Notes: generated by a model not told the origin, from the letters alone. DNA of 64,000 nucleotides from Acinetobacter dispersus (GCF_009884975.1 NZ_CP041970.1:868001-932000), one strand, 5' to 3'. Positions 49,112 through 58,373 are shown, counted from the first letter of the stretch. Translations and numbers: made by a program.

Positions 49112-51361
49112 ATGTCTCAACCATTATTTAAGAAAGTTGCATTTATTGGGCTTGGACTGATTGGGTCGAGTCTTGCTCGTGTGATTGTGGCAGAACAACT
49201 TGCATCTCAAATTGTAGCTTCAACACGCTCAAAAAAAACATTAGAAGATGCTAAGGCACTCGGCCTTATTCAACACGGTTATGCAACGCCAGAAGAAGCA
49301 GTTCAGGATGCGGATTTAATTGTTTTAGCATTGCCTGTGCGTGCGACACAAAAAGTGCTGGAACAGATCAAGCCTTATCTTGCAGACAATGTCATTATTA
49401 CCGATGTCGGTAGTACCAAAGGCAATGTGGTTGAAGCGGCAAAAGCTGTATTTGGTGAAAAGCTACCTGTTGGTTTTGTACCAGGACATCCGATTGCAGG
49501 GGCCGAGCATACAGGCGTACATGCAGGTAAAGTTGATTTATTCGTCAATCATAAAGTGATTTTGACACCACTTCCGACCAGTGCCGATTGGGCAGTTGAA
49601 AAACTAATTCAACTTTGGTCTGCAGCAAAAGCAGAAGTGATTTGCATGGATGTTACCAAACACGATGAAGTGTTGGCACATACCAGTCATTTACCGCATT
49701 TGATGGCATTCAATCTGGTCGAGCAATTGGCTAATCGTGAAGATAATTTAGATATTTTCCGCTATGCTGCAGGAGGTTTTCGTGACTTCTCACGTATTGC
49801 AGCCAGTGATCCACAGATGTGGCATGATATTTTCTTTGCCAATAAAACCGCAATTCTGAATGCTGTTGATGGCTTTGAACAGCAATTGTCCGTTTTAAAG
49901 AAATTGATTGCACAGGAAGATTCGCAAGCGTTGATGGGACTGCTCGGGCATGCTCAAGCAGCACGTCAGCACTTTAATCATATGTTGGCCAAAAAACCTT
50001 TGATGGAGAAAAACAAGGTGACACAGCAATTTACCATTTTACCGGGAAAGAAAACGTTTACAGGTAAATTCACCGTACCGGGTGACAAATCTGTGTCACA
50101 TCGCTCAATCATGTTTGGGGCGATTGCAGAAGGCACAACACATGTAACAGGCTTCTTGGAAGGTGAGGATGCACTCGCAACTTTGCAAGCTTTCCGTGAC
50201 ATGGGCGTGAGCATCGAAGGACCAAAGAATGGTGAGGTGACCATTCATGGCGTGGGCATGCAAGGCTTAAAAGCACCAGCAAGCGCTTTGTATATGGGTA
50301 ACTCAGGCACCAGTATGCGTTTGCTGTCAGGTATGTTGTCAGCGCAGAAGTTTGATTCAGTGATGACCGGTGATGCGTCATTGTCTAAACGTCCAATGGA
50401 GCGTATTGCTAAACCACTTCGTGAAATGGGTGCACTCATCCAAACCACAGGTGAGAAAGGCACACCTCCAGTCAGCATTACAGGTAGCCAAGCCCTTAAA
50501 GGGATTCAATACGATTTACCAATGGCGTCTGCCCAAGTGAAATCAGGCATTTTATTGGCGGGTTTATGGGCTGCGGGTGAAACTTTAGTGACTGAGCCAG
50601 AACCAACCCGTGATCATACTGAACGTATGTTGCGTGCTTTTGGTTATGATGTGAAAACCGAAGGCAATAAAATCTCGCTTGTAGGTGGTGGCAAATTAGT
50701 CGGTACCGATATTCAAGTACCTTCTGATATTTCATCAGCTGCATTCTTTATGGTCGGTGCTGCGATTACTGAAGGTGCTGATGTGATCCTCGAAGCGGTT
50801 GGAATCAATCCAACGCGTACAGGTGTGATCGAAATCTTGAAGCAAATGGGTGCTGATCTAACTGTAGAAAATGAACGTATTGCAGGTGGTGAACCCATTG
50901 CAGATATTCATATCAAAGGTTCTAGAACGTTGAAAGGCATTCATATGCCAGAAGACCAAGTACCATTAGCAATTGATGAGTTCCCTGCATTATTTATAGC
51001 GGCGGCTTGTGCAGAAGGTCAAACGGTTCTGACAGGTGCGGCTGAGCTTCGTGTTAAAGAATCTGACCGTATCCAAGTAATGGCAGATGGTTTAAAAACC
51101 ATGGGCATTGACTGTACCCCAACCGACGATGGCATCATCATTGAAGGTAAGGGTAAGTCTGGTGACTGGTCAGCCATTTTCACTGGCGGTGAAATTGAAT
51201 CACATCATGACCACCGTATTGCCATGAGTTTCAGTATGGCTGGTTTGCGTACTTCGGGTAACATCACCATTCATGGTACAGAAACTGTGGCGACAAGCTT
51301 CCCAACTTTTACAGAACTTGCAAATACAGCAGGTTTGGACTTGCAAGTTGTGAATCCATAG
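49112..51361 (+). CDS. tyrA-aroA: Fused prephenate dehydrogenase and EPSP synthase
   Basis: A 749-residue fusion. Residues 1-~295 are TyrA (NAD-binding FIGLGLIGSSLARVI, then GHPIAGAEHTGV and HTSHLPHLMAFNLVEQLANRED). Residues ~305-749 are EPSP synthase AroA (PGDKSVSHRSIMFG, then GNSGTSMRLLSGMLS and RVKESDRIQVMADGL). It links a branch step to tyrosine with step six of the shikimate pathway. The fusion is known from Acinetobacter and relatives and is a useful taxonomic mark. The linker is around MLAKKPLMEKNK. Confidence 0.95.
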   Translation: MSQPLFKKVAFIGLGLIGSSLARVIVAEQLASQIVASTRSKKTLEDAKALGLIQHGYATPEEAVQDADLIVLALPVRATQKVLEQIKPYLADNVIITDVGSTKGNVVEAAKAVFGEKLPVGFVPGHPIAGAEHTGVHAGKVDLFVNHKVILTPLPTSADWAVEKLIQLWSAAKAEVICMDVTKHDEVLAHTSHLPHLMAFNLVEQLANREDNLDIFRYAAGGFRDFSRIAASDPQMWHDIFFANKTAILNAVDGFEQQLSVLKKLIAQEDSQALMGLLGHAQAARQHFNHMLAKKPLMEKNKVTQQFTILPGKKTFTGKFTVPGDKSVSHRSIMFGAIAEGTTHVTGFLEGEDALATLQAFRDMGVSIEGPKNGEVTIHGVGMQGLKAPASALYMGNSGTSMRLLSGMLSAQKFDSVMTGDASLSKRPMERIAKPLREMGALIQTTGEKGTPPVSITGSQALKGIQYDLPMASAQVKSGILLAGLWAAGETLVTEPEPTRDHTERMLRAFGYDVKTEGNKISLVGGGKLVGTDIQVPSDISSAAFFMVGAAITEGADVILEAVGINPTRTGVIEILKQMGADLTVENERIAGGEPIADIHIKGSRTLKGIHMPEDQVPLAIDEFPALFIAAACAEGQTVLTGAAELRVKESDRIQVMADGLKTMGIDCTPTDDGIIIEGKGKSGDWSAIFTGGEIESHHDHRIAMSFSMAGLRTSGNITIHGTETVATSFPTFTELANTAGLDLQVVNP

Positions 51362-51375
51362 ATTGATCTGAAAAG

Positions 51376-51417
51376 GCAGTGTTTAGCTTGGTTAATGAGT
51401 TAAATGCTGCTTTTTTT
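51376..51417 (+). terminator. Probable terminator after tyrA-aroA
   Basis: GCAG-TG-TTTA and TAAA-TG-CTGC arms (51376-51410) with a long loop, followed by seven T. Imperfect but well placed. Confidence 0.5.
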
Positions 51418-51650
51418 ATAAGCATATTCAGAAAAACAATTGGCTAAACATAAGGCGAAAACGCTTAAATAATAAAAATGCTGAGTTTGTAGATGTACAT
51501 ATCTAATCGGGTCTAAATTTATCAATTTAGCAATAGAACTAAGACAATCAGCTAATCTATTAAAGACAATTGTATATATAATAATTCTTACCGTTCGCGT
51601 CGGATTTACTCTGTGATCCAGAGTTAAAACATAAAAATAGAGGGAATAGC

Positions 51651-52034
51651 ATGAAAACGTTGCAATTTATAGCAGATTGCCCAAAACATGGGGTGGTTGA
51701 TCATCCACCGAATGAATGCTATATCACGCAAGAGTACGTGGCTGCATTGCTGTATAAACAATTAGAACAATATGGTTTTGATGCACAACATATTCGTCAT
51801 GAGCATGAAAAGATTGAAGTGCGTATCGACAATCATCAATTACCGCTTTCAATTCTATGTTCACAACAGGATACCGAAGGACATATTCTCTGTGAAATCT
51901 CAGCCAATCCACAGCAAGAACAAGCTTGGTTTGAGCGTATTGAGACACAAAGTATTATCCGCCAATTGGCTCAGGCTGTTGAAAATAGCTTAAAAGCGGA
52001 ACATAGTTTTTCCCAATTTGTCTGGAAAAGCTAA
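51651..52034 (+). CDS. Conserved hypothetical protein
   Basis: A 127-residue protein with an AGGGAA ribosome site (10 bases before the ATG). It begins MKTLQFIADCPKHGVV and contains EQYGFDAQHIRHEHEKIEVRIDNHQLPLSILCSQ, a small alpha-beta fold by eye. No recognised family. It stands alone between tyrA-aroA and pepD, with 289 bp upstream that shows only AT-rich sequence after the terminator. Confidence 0.65.
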   Translation: MKTLQFIADCPKHGVVDHPPNECYITQEYVAALLYKQLEQYGFDAQHIRHEHEKIEVRIDNHQLPLSILCSQQDTEGHILCEISANPQQEQAWFERIETQSIIRQLAQAVENSLKAEHSFSQFVWKS

Positions 52035-52137
52035 GTCAATTTTGCGCATTAAATCTTAATTGAAGTGATTTAACATCATGACCGTTTGGGTGTATGGTGT
52101 ATATTTATTTAAACGCTTTATTTGAGAGTATAGGTGC

Positions 52138-53598
52138 ATGATACAGGTCGATTTTTCTAAATTATCACCCCAAGCAGTTTGGCAACATTTTGAGACCTTA
52201 TGTACGATTCCTCGACCATCCAAGCATGAACAACAACTCAGACAACATTTAAAAGATTGGGCTGAACAGCGCAATTTGGAAACCTATGTCGATGACATTG
52301 GTAATTTAATTATTAGAAAAGCTGCTACAGCAGGTAAGGAGCAAGTTGCAGGAGTGATTTTGCAGGGACACTTAGACATGGTGACTCAGGCAAACCGTGG
52401 CACGCAACATGATTTCTTTAAAGATCCAATTCAACCTGTATTAAAAGACGGCTGGCTGATTGCTGAAAATACCACACTAGGTGCAGACAATGGCATTGGA
52501 GTTGCACTCGCGCTTGCTGTATTAGAATCTAGCGATATCGCCCACGGACCGATTGAAGTTCTTCTCACCATTGATGAAGAAGCAGGAATGAGTGGTGCTC
52601 GTTTGCTTGAGTCGGGTGTGTTAACTGGTCAGTGGCTTTTTAATATCGATACCGAAGAATGGGGCGAGTTGTATCTTGGCTGTGCAGGTAGTATTGATCT
52701 GGAAGTACGACAATCACCTGAATATGAAACAACACCTGCAAATTTGATTTATGTAGATGTGCTGGTATCAGGTTTAAAAGGCGGCCATTCAGGGGTTGAT
52801 ATTCATTTGGGGCGTGGTAATGCCAATGTGATTTTAGCCAATTTCCTCAATGACTATTTAACACAATCCAATGGTCGACTGGTTGAATTTGTCGGTGGAA
52901 CAGCACGCAATGCCATCCCACGTGAAGCTGTGGCAACCATTGCAATTAAAATAGATCAATTGACTGGTCTAGAAAAAGCCGTCGCAGCAACACAGGTTGA
53001 ATGGCAACAAAAGCTACAGGGCGTTGATGATCAGTTGCAAATAACCGTACAGCAAAATGCTAATCAGATAAATGAAGTTATGACATTGCAGCAGCAACAC
53101 GCTTGGTTGCTGGCACTGGCAACGTGTCCATACGGCATTGCACAGTGGAGCCTTGCTTTAGCTGATGTGGTTGAGACTTCGAATAATATTGGTGTAGTCA
53201 AACTCACTAAAGAAGAAGCAAAAACCTTGATCATGGTTCGTTCGATGGTAAATCAGCAGGCGTTAGCCTTTGCACAGAATATTCAACAGCACTTTGCTCA
53301 TTTCCAGATTCAGTCTGAATTAACGCCCTTAGTCTCAGGTTGGACACCGAATCCAGAATCGGCTGCATTGAAATGTCTACAACAAGCGTATCAATCTGCA
53401 TTTAAGATTGAGCCAAACTTGAAAGTGATTCATGCTGGTTTGGAGTGCGGCATTATTGCGGAACATTATCCTGATTTACAGATGGTGTCATTTGGTCCTG
53501 ATATTCAGGGCGCACATGCACCCGGTGAAAGAGTTAAAGTCGACACGGTAGAGAAATGCTGGAAGTTATTGGTGACAGCTTTGGAAAGTGTGCGTTAA
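52138..53598 (+). CDS. pepD: Aminoacyl-histidine dipeptidase PepD
   Basis: A 486-residue M20-family metallopeptidase. Zinc-binding motifs: LQGHLDMVTQ (residues about 78-87), the bridging Asp in TLGADNGIGVALALAVLE and the catalytic LTIDEEAGMSGA. It ends with HAGLECGIIAEHYPDLQMVSFGPDIQGAHAPGERV, which has the last zinc ligand. It cleaves Xaa-His dipeptides (carnosine) in the cytoplasm. It is convergent with the RNA-repair operon (18-bp gap to kptA). Confidence 0.93.
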   Translation: MIQVDFSKLSPQAVWQHFETLCTIPRPSKHEQQLRQHLKDWAEQRNLETYVDDIGNLIIRKAATAGKEQVAGVILQGHLDMVTQANRGTQHDFFKDPIQPVLKDGWLIAENTTLGADNGIGVALALAVLESSDIAHGPIEVLLTIDEEAGMSGARLLESGVLTGQWLFNIDTEEWGELYLGCAGSIDLEVRQSPEYETTPANLIYVDVLVSGLKGGHSGVDIHLGRGNANVILANFLNDYLTQSNGRLVEFVGGTARNAIPREAVATIAIKIDQLTGLEKAVAATQVEWQQKLQGVDDQLQITVQQNANQINEVMTLQQQHAWLLALATCPYGIAQWSLALADVVETSNNIGVVKLTKEEAKTLIMVRSMVNQQALAFAQNIQQHFAHFQIQSELTPLVSGWTPNPESAALKCLQQAYQSAFKIEPNLKVIHAGLECGIIAEHYPDLQMVSFGPDIQGAHAPGERVKVDTVEKCWKLLVTALESVR

Positions 53599-53616
53599 CT
53601 GAATCTTAGAATCAGA

Positions 53617-54186
53617 TCAGACCAATGATCCTGTCTTGGTCTGATCAATCAACGATAAATATTGTGTTGGTACATGTATTGTTAGCCAAACATCATTTTC
53701 TGCCTGATAAAACTCAAAACCATCTTTATGCATTTGTACCGTATTGATTAAGAAGAGCACAGGCTTACCGTAGCGTTGGCCTACATTCAAGGCTGTTTCT
53801 TTATTTTCACTTAGATGTACATAATGGCGCTGTCCTGCGATTAGGCCTTGCGTCTGAATTGAATCTATAAATCGACTCGCTGTGCCATGATATAAATATT
53901 GTGGTGGCTCAAGCGCAATCATTTGCCGTTGTACTGTATGTGTTGAGTGGCCTTGCACAGCTCTGATCATCAAACCATCGTTTGAGATCTGGAAGCGTTT
54001 TTTATCATTTTGTTCTACGATTACTTGGAGTAATGCTTCATCTAGAAGAACATTGTGTTGTTGCGCAGCTTCAATAAGCTCAGCAATTTTTGCCCAACCT
54101 TCTTGATCAAGCTGAAGTCCAATTTGTTCAGGCTTATGTCTTAATATGAGGCTTAAAAATTTGCTTATTTGAGTATGTTCTTTCAT
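53617..54186 (-). CDS. kptA: RNA 2'-phosphotransferase KptA/Tpt1
   Basis: A 189-residue Tpt1/KptA. The N-terminal winged helix has SKFLSLILRHKPEQIGLQLDQEGWAKIAELI. The NAD+-binding ADP-ribosyltransferase-like domain has YLYHGTASRFIDSIQTQGL and HYVHLSENKETALNVGQRYGKPVLF. It removes an internal 2'-phosphate from RNA using NAD+, the phosphate left by some RNA ligases. It is the last gene of the operon, immediately after rtcA. ATG 54186 is chosen over GTG 54192, which overlaps the rtcA stop. Confidence 0.92.
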   Translation of the reverse strand: MKEHTQISKFLSLILRHKPEQIGLQLDQEGWAKIAELIEAAQQHNVLLDEALLQVIVEQNDKKRFQISNDGLMIRAVQGHSTHTVQRQMIALEPPQYLYHGTASRFIDSIQTQGLIAGQRHYVHLSENKETALNVGQRYGKPVLFLINTVQMHKDGFEFYQAENDVWLTIHVPTQYLSLIDQTKTGSLV

Positions 54187-54191
54187 ATTCA

Positions 54192-55241
54192 CTATTCTAC
54201 GTTTACTTTGACCTGAAATAGGTTTTTGTCCAGTTCGATAAATTCAATTTCACAATCAATAAATTTTTCAATCATCGCTGCCTGTGTACGGGTATGTTCG
54301 CTAATACATTGTGCCGTAAATTCACCGCCTTGACCTAATGCCAAAGGCAATAACAACTGATCCGCTAAATATTCATCCACCGCAGCTTGAGAAACAATAT
54401 ATTGCTTCACTTGTTCAGCCAAATGATTGGCAATCTGTTCTGCACTTTTCCGCATTTCACCTAAAGCCGTGAATAGCTGAACGTGATTTTTATGCTCAAC
54501 TTTGACATACATCGTATTGCCCTGACTGATCCCACTTAAATGGAATTGCTGCTGTGTATCCAGTTTTAGTCTTTTATTTAAAGTTGCTAATTCCCGTTGT
54601 GCGATTTGCGCTTCTTCGGAAAGGTTTAATACTGCCGCAAAAGCTTCAGTCGTTTGCAAAGCACCACGATCTAACAAACTTAGCTTGTTTCGATGTTGCC
54701 ATGGCTGAATCATGATTTGAATTTCACCAGCACCAATCGGAAAGAAGCCTGCTTTATTTAACTTAAATTCGACCTCTATTCCAAGTTTTTCTAATGCTGG
54801 CAAAAAGCAATGCTCGATAAAATCTGCCGTTGGCGCAAGCGGGTTGTGAGTGCCACCAGAAATCGTGAGTTCACTCGCTTCATTTTGTAATAACAAAACC
54901 GGTAAGAGCGTTTGTAAAACCAGTGTTGTGCTTCCTGCCGAACCAATTTGGAACTGGTATTTTCCACTTTGTACATGCTGTGGTGCGAAGTACAAACGCT
55001 GGCTATGGAGCTCAGCACCTTCCACATAGGCTTGGCTAATCTGTTGAGATGCTTGTATACAGACCAAATGTTGACGCATTAAGCCTGGTTTTTTTCGCCC
55101 AGCACGAATGTTGATTAATTCAAATGCCTGACCTGTAATCATCGAAAGGGCAAGGGCAGTTCTTAAAATTTGTCCACCACCTTCACCTTGTGAGCCATCA
55201 ATCTGGATGGTTGCTGGCATATTTGCCAAAGCTTTATTCAC
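54192..55241 (-). CDS. rtcA: RNA 3'-terminal phosphate cyclase RtcA
   Basis: A 349-residue RtcA. Conserved parts are GSQGEGGGQILRTALALS (residues 16-33), then IGSAGSTTLVLQTLLPVLL and the C-terminal EHTRTQ with the AMP-accepting His316. It converts RNA 3'-phosphates to 2',3'-cyclic phosphate, restoring substrates for RtcB. GTG start with AAGGA nine bases upstream. It follows a 253-bp structured gap that separates it from the rest of the repair operon. Confidence 0.94.
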   Translation of the reverse strand: MNKALANMPATIQIDGSQGEGGGQILRTALALSMITGQAFELINIRAGRKKPGLMRQHLVCIQASQQISQAYVEGAELHSQRLYFAPQHVQSGKYQFQIGSAGSTTLVLQTLLPVLLLQNEASELTISGGTHNPLAPTADFIEHCFLPALEKLGIEVEFKLNKAGFFPIGAGEIQIMIQPWQHRNKLSLLDRGALQTTEAFAAVLNLSEEAQIAQRELATLNKRLKLDTQQQFHLSGISQGNTMYVKVEHKNHVQLFTALGEMRKSAEQIANHLAEQVKQYIVSQAAVDEYLADQLLLPLALGQGGEFTAQCISEHTRTQAAMIEKFIDCEIEFIELDKNLFQVKVNVE

Positions 55242-55254
55242 GTCTATTTTCCTT

Positions 55255-55481
55255 GTTTTCTAATTTAATGAACATACTGTCAGTACATGGTAATGCGAAG
55301 TAACACGTGACTTTGCTTTTAACAAAGGTTTACGAGGTACATGGTGCTGAGCCTAATCTGTGAAGATTCATGCACGGCTCACATGCTGCCGTAGCCGCCT
55401 GAATTATTTTCAATCCCTCAAGCGGATGCAGGATCTTGTACCCGCCCAGTATGTCCAAACTGTGATTGTGAATTAAATTCA
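55255..55481 (-). ncRNA. Candidate structured RNA inside the RNA-repair operon
   Basis: The gap between the DIP1984-family gene and rtcA folds densely on the minus strand. There is a 7-bp hairpin TGTGAAT-TTA-ATTCACA (55465-55481). GGTACA and TGTACC arms can enclose about 105 bases holding CCGCTTGA/TCAGGCGG, ACGGC/GCCGT and GAGCC/GGCTC stems. A further GC-AAGT/ACTT-GC stem follows. There is no convincing reading frame. A similar position in Salmonella rsr-yrl-rtcBA holds Y-like RNAs. Whether this is a separate RNA or a processed leader of rtcA is unknown. Confidence 0.45.
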
Positions 55482-55494
55482 CAAAATCTGTTGT

Positions 55495-55953
55495 CTATTC
55501 GACTAAATCAATCTGCCAATTGGCAGCCTGAATCTTGATATTTAAATCGCGTAGTTTCGCGCTGATATCATCGGCTTGTTTTTGCAAGCTAGAAACAGGG
55601 ATAACCTTCTTCCATTTAATCTCTCGTGAACTATAACGATCAGACTCACGATGGGTATTGGCAATCGCATCAACCAGAATCTTATGCTGTTCAGCATAAC
55701 TATCACGCAAGCTTAGTAGGGACAGCAGAATTTTTCCATCTTCCAACTTGGCTTGCGCATTGGTCAAATGAATACGACAAATCAACTGATTACTTTCTTG
55801 GGTTAAAGCAAATACCTGTTTGATTAGTTCATTTGGATCTTCACTCGGTTCATCACCATCTTGCACCAATACATTGGCGTTGATCCGTTGTTTTAATGAA
55901 GCGAGCTTTTTTTGTTGATCGCTTCGAAGTAAAAGTGCTTCTGCGAGTTTCAT
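55495..55953 (-). CDS. DIP1984-family protein (DUF6847)
   Basis: A 152-residue helical protein. The start MKLAEALLLRSDQQKKLASLKQRINANVLVQDGDEPSEDPNELIKQV is the hallmark of the DIP1984 family. The rest alternates helices (LTQESNQLICRIHLTN, then LEDGKILLSLLSLRDSYAEQHKILVDAIANTHRE). Function unknown. It sits in the RNA-repair operon 16 bp after the unrecognised gene, so it may take part in RNA handling. Confidence 0.85.
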   Translation of the reverse strand: MKLAEALLLRSDQQKKLASLKQRINANVLVQDGDEPSEDPNELIKQVFALTQESNQLICRIHLTNAQAKLEDGKILLSLLSLRDSYAEQHKILVDAIANTHRESDRYSSREIKWKKVIPVSSLQKQADDISAKLRDLNIKIQAANWQIDLVE

Positions 55954-55969
55954 TGTTTGCCCTATTATT

Positions 55970-56896
55970 TTAAGAAACTTTTTGATTGGAAGAAGTCATT
56001 AATTTTGCACGTTCAAATATAGAATTAAAAGTAGCTCCTAGACCTGTAATTTCATCGCATATTACAAATTCTAGGTATCCTTGTGTACATATTTCAACTC
56101 TTAGATTAAATTTACTATATTTAGTAAATAGACATAACAACACATCATCAACTGGAAATTCAATAATAGCATTAAAAAGATATTCTCCAACAAAACTAAT
56201 GTCTCTTTGTGTTTTCATTAGTCTATCAGCAGCATCTGAGCTATAACCTGAAGAGGTTATACCACCACCAAGTAACATAGATATTACTGCTGTACCATCT
56301 TTTAATACAACAGGCGTATTAATCTTATGTTTTCTTAACTTTCTTCGATCTCCTTCGGTTATATGGTGAGTGGAACCATTAATATTTTTTAATATTAATG
56401 GTTCTATTAAATGGAACCAATTTGAATACATTATTTCTAGTAAATCTGTATCTTCAAATGCACTATGATCCTTTATATCTAAAAAATACACAGTGTCATC
56501 TGTGATGAATATATATAGTAATTCACTACTTCTTTTTTTTGATAATTTATAGTCATAAAAATGAAGATGATGTATACCCCAATCATATAAAAGAAAATCA
56601 TGCTTATCCGATTTTTGAACATTTCTACTCAAGAATCCTGAAGTATCACTACCACTCATTAATAATATTTTAATTTCGTCTAGTTGTATTTTTAGATGTT
56701 CAGGACAATTAAACTCCTTAGATATATAAATATTTCTTGGTTTTTGGGAAATTAATTTCTTTTCCCAAGTGTAGTAAGCAAGAACAATTTCCTCTGGTGT
56801 GGTTCTATTATGAATAAGCTTAACCCCACTAAAGTCTAGTTGTGCTTTAAGTATTTCAGCGTAATCGTTAAATAGTTTTGTGGCTATTGAATTCAT
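55970..56896 (-). CDS. Unrecognised protein inserted in the RNA-repair operon
   Basis: A 308-residue protein from ATG 56896 (AAGGGG upstream). It follows rtcB directly (4 bp). The middle has LYDWGIHHLHFYDYK (His109, 110, 112), then ELLYIFITDDTVYFLDIKDHSAFEDTDLLEIMYSNW. The pattern of paired His, an acidic turn and a DxxxH recurs in proteins I cannot name. The C-terminal part (VVLKDGTAVISMLLGGGITSSG onwards) is distinct. The gene is more AT-rich than its neighbours, suggesting separate ancestry. Toxin, RNase or repair partner are all possible. Confidence 0.6.
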   Translation of the reverse strand: MNSIATKLFNDYAEILKAQLDFSGVKLIHNRTTPEEIVLAYYTWEKKLISQKPRNIYISKEFNCPEHLKIQLDEIKILLMSGSDTSGFLSRNVQKSDKHDFLLYDWGIHHLHFYDYKLSKKRSSELLYIFITDDTVYFLDIKDHSAFEDTDLLEIMYSNWFHLIEPLILKNINGSTHHITEGDRRKLRKHKINTPVVLKDGTAVISMLLGGGITSSGYSSDAADRLMKTQRDISFVGEYLFNAIIEFPVDDVLLCLFTKYSKFNLRVEICTQGYLEFVICDEITGLGATFNSIFERAKLMTSSNQKVS

Positions 56897-56900
56897 TTTA

Positions 56901-58169
56901 TTACCCCTTAACACACACTACTTGTCTTAATGTATACACCACTTCAACCAAATCCTGCTGTGCTTTCATCACATCTTCAATCGGTTTATAAGCTGATGGA
57001 ATTTCATCAATTACAGCAGCATCTTTACGGCATTCCACACCTTCAGTCTGCGCAATCTGATCTTCCACGGTAAAACGTCGTTTTGCTTCAGCGCGGCTCA
57101 TTACGCGTCCTGCACCATGCGAACATGAACAGAACGATTCCTGATTTCCAAGCCCGCGAACAATAAAGGACTTGGCACCCATTGACCCTGGGATAATTCC
57201 ATATTCCCCCAAACGTGCACGAACAGCGCCTTTGCGGGTCACCATTACTTCTTCGCCGTAATGTTCTTCCTTTTCTACGTAATTATGGTGGCAATTTACG
57301 GCTTCTAATCGTGCTTGGAACGGCTTGGGAATAATCGTTGCTAAGGCTTTAATGGCAGATTGCATCATGATTTCACGATTTTTCATCGCGAAACGTTGTG
57401 CCCAACCCACAGCAAACCAGTAATCATCAAAATGTTCTGTTCCTTCGACTAAATAAGCCAAATCTTTATTGGGTAAATTAATAAAATGCTTCTGCATATC
57501 TTTACGCGCCAGTTCGATAAAATGATTACCGATGGCATTACCCACACCGCGAGAACCTGAGTGCAACATAATCCAAACATGATCATGTTCATCCAAACAA
57601 ACTTCGACAAAGTGATTTCCTGTACCTAGTGTACCTAGCTGTTTTCGATTGTTGGTGTTTTTTAGGCGAGGGTGCTTCGCACAGATGAAATCAAAATCTG
57701 CAACTAAATCAGCCCAAGCTTGGTCTACCATTTCAGGTGGTGTTTCCCAAGAACCTTTATCTCGTCCACGTTTGGTCATTCCATGTGGAATTAACCGTTC
57801 AAGCTCAGTACGCAAAGCATGCAAATTATCTGGTAAATCAGAAGCGGTTAAGCTAGTACGAGTCGCCATCATTCCACATCCGATATCGACACCTACGGCA
57901 GCAGGAATAATCGCACCTTTGGTTGGAATTACACTTCCGATCGTTGCACCTAAACCAAAGTGAACATCTGGCATCACTGCCATCCATTTATAAATAAAGG
58001 GCATTTGTGCTGTCTGTAAAAGTTGTCTTTTTGAGTTGTCATCAACAAGTACACCATTGGTCCACATTTTTACTGGCATACTCGTTTCATTTTTTAAAAC
58101 TTGATAAGCACGTTGTTGCTGTTCTTGTTCAAATTGAGCTTGTTGGTTGATTTGTTCAACGACAGACAT
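56901..58169 (-). CDS. rtcB: RNA ligase RtcB
   Basis: A 422-residue RtcB, the GTP- and Mn-dependent 3'-phosphate/5'-OH RNA ligase. Metal ligands: Asp and Cys of GVDIGCGM, His in LGTGNHFVEV and the metal/guanylate region HSGSRGVGN. The active-site His that accepts GMP is in CSCSHGAGRVMSR. It heals cleaved RNA, including tRNA cut by toxins. ATG 58169 is preferred because AGGA stands 8 bases upstream; 58175 is also possible. A 9-bp GC-rich hairpin in the leader and a sigma-54 promoter precede the gene. Confidence 0.94.
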   Translation of the reverse strand: MSVVEQINQQAQFEQEQQQRAYQVLKNETSMPVKMWTNGVLVDDNSKRQLLQTAQMPFIYKWMAVMPDVHFGLGATIGSVIPTKGAIIPAAVGVDIGCGMMATRTSLTASDLPDNLHALRTELERLIPHGMTKRGRDKGSWETPPEMVDQAWADLVADFDFICAKHPRLKNTNNRKQLGTLGTGNHFVEVCLDEHDHVWIMLHSGSRGVGNAIGNHFIELARKDMQKHFINLPNKDLAYLVEGTEHFDDYWFAVGWAQRFAMKNREIMMQSAIKALATIIPKPFQARLEAVNCHHNYVEKEEHYGEEVMVTRKGAVRARLGEYGIIPGSMGAKSFIVRGLGNQESFCSCSHGAGRVMSRAEAKRRFTVEDQIAQTEGVECRKDAAVIDEIPSAYKPIEDVMKAQQDLVEVVYTLRQVVCVKG

Positions 58170-58188
58170 TTTCATTTTCCTTTCAAAG

Positions 58189-58215
58189 CCTGCCTGCCAA
58201 GCGTTTGCAGGCAGG
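58189..58215 (-). promoter_or_regulatory. GC-rich hairpin in the rtcB leader
   Basis: CCTGCCTGC and GCAGGCAGG form a perfect 9-bp stem with a 9-base loop, 20 bases before the rtcB start and downstream of the sigma-54 promoter. No U run follows, so it is probably a translation or stability element. Confidence 0.55.
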
Positions 58216-58256
58216 TGATATTCACAAAATCCCAATGATATTGTGTGCTTATACTA

Positions 58257-58274
58257 TTGCAGTGACTGTGCCAA
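58257..58274 (-). promoter_or_regulatory. Sigma-54 promoter of the rtcB operon
   Basis: Reading leftwards, TTGGCACAGTCACTGCAA contains the invariant GG and GC separated by exactly 10 bases, as in TGGCAC-N5-TTGCA. It lies about 90 bp upstream of rtcB; the start would be near 58247. It agrees with activation by RtcR. Confidence 0.85.
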
Positions 58275-58373
58275 CTTTTTAAAAAACAAATCTGAATAAC
58301 TTTAAGATATTGATAATTAATTAAAATAAATTTTTAAATATTTTTCACAAGCATGTATGTTGGTAATTTTGTT

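Noticed and set aside
50245..50478. Long opposite-strand reading frames within tyrA-aroA, gspE, pheA and vgrG
   Set aside because: They are in antiphase with firmly identified genes, have no ribosome sites and encode low-complexity or Cys/His-rich sequences without family features.
55255..55481. Gap before rtcA as a tRNA gene or group II intron domain
   Set aside because: A GAGCCGTGCATGAA string recalls domain V, but the required complementary arm and intron protein are missing. No cloverleaf with proper T-loop or CCA region can be drawn.
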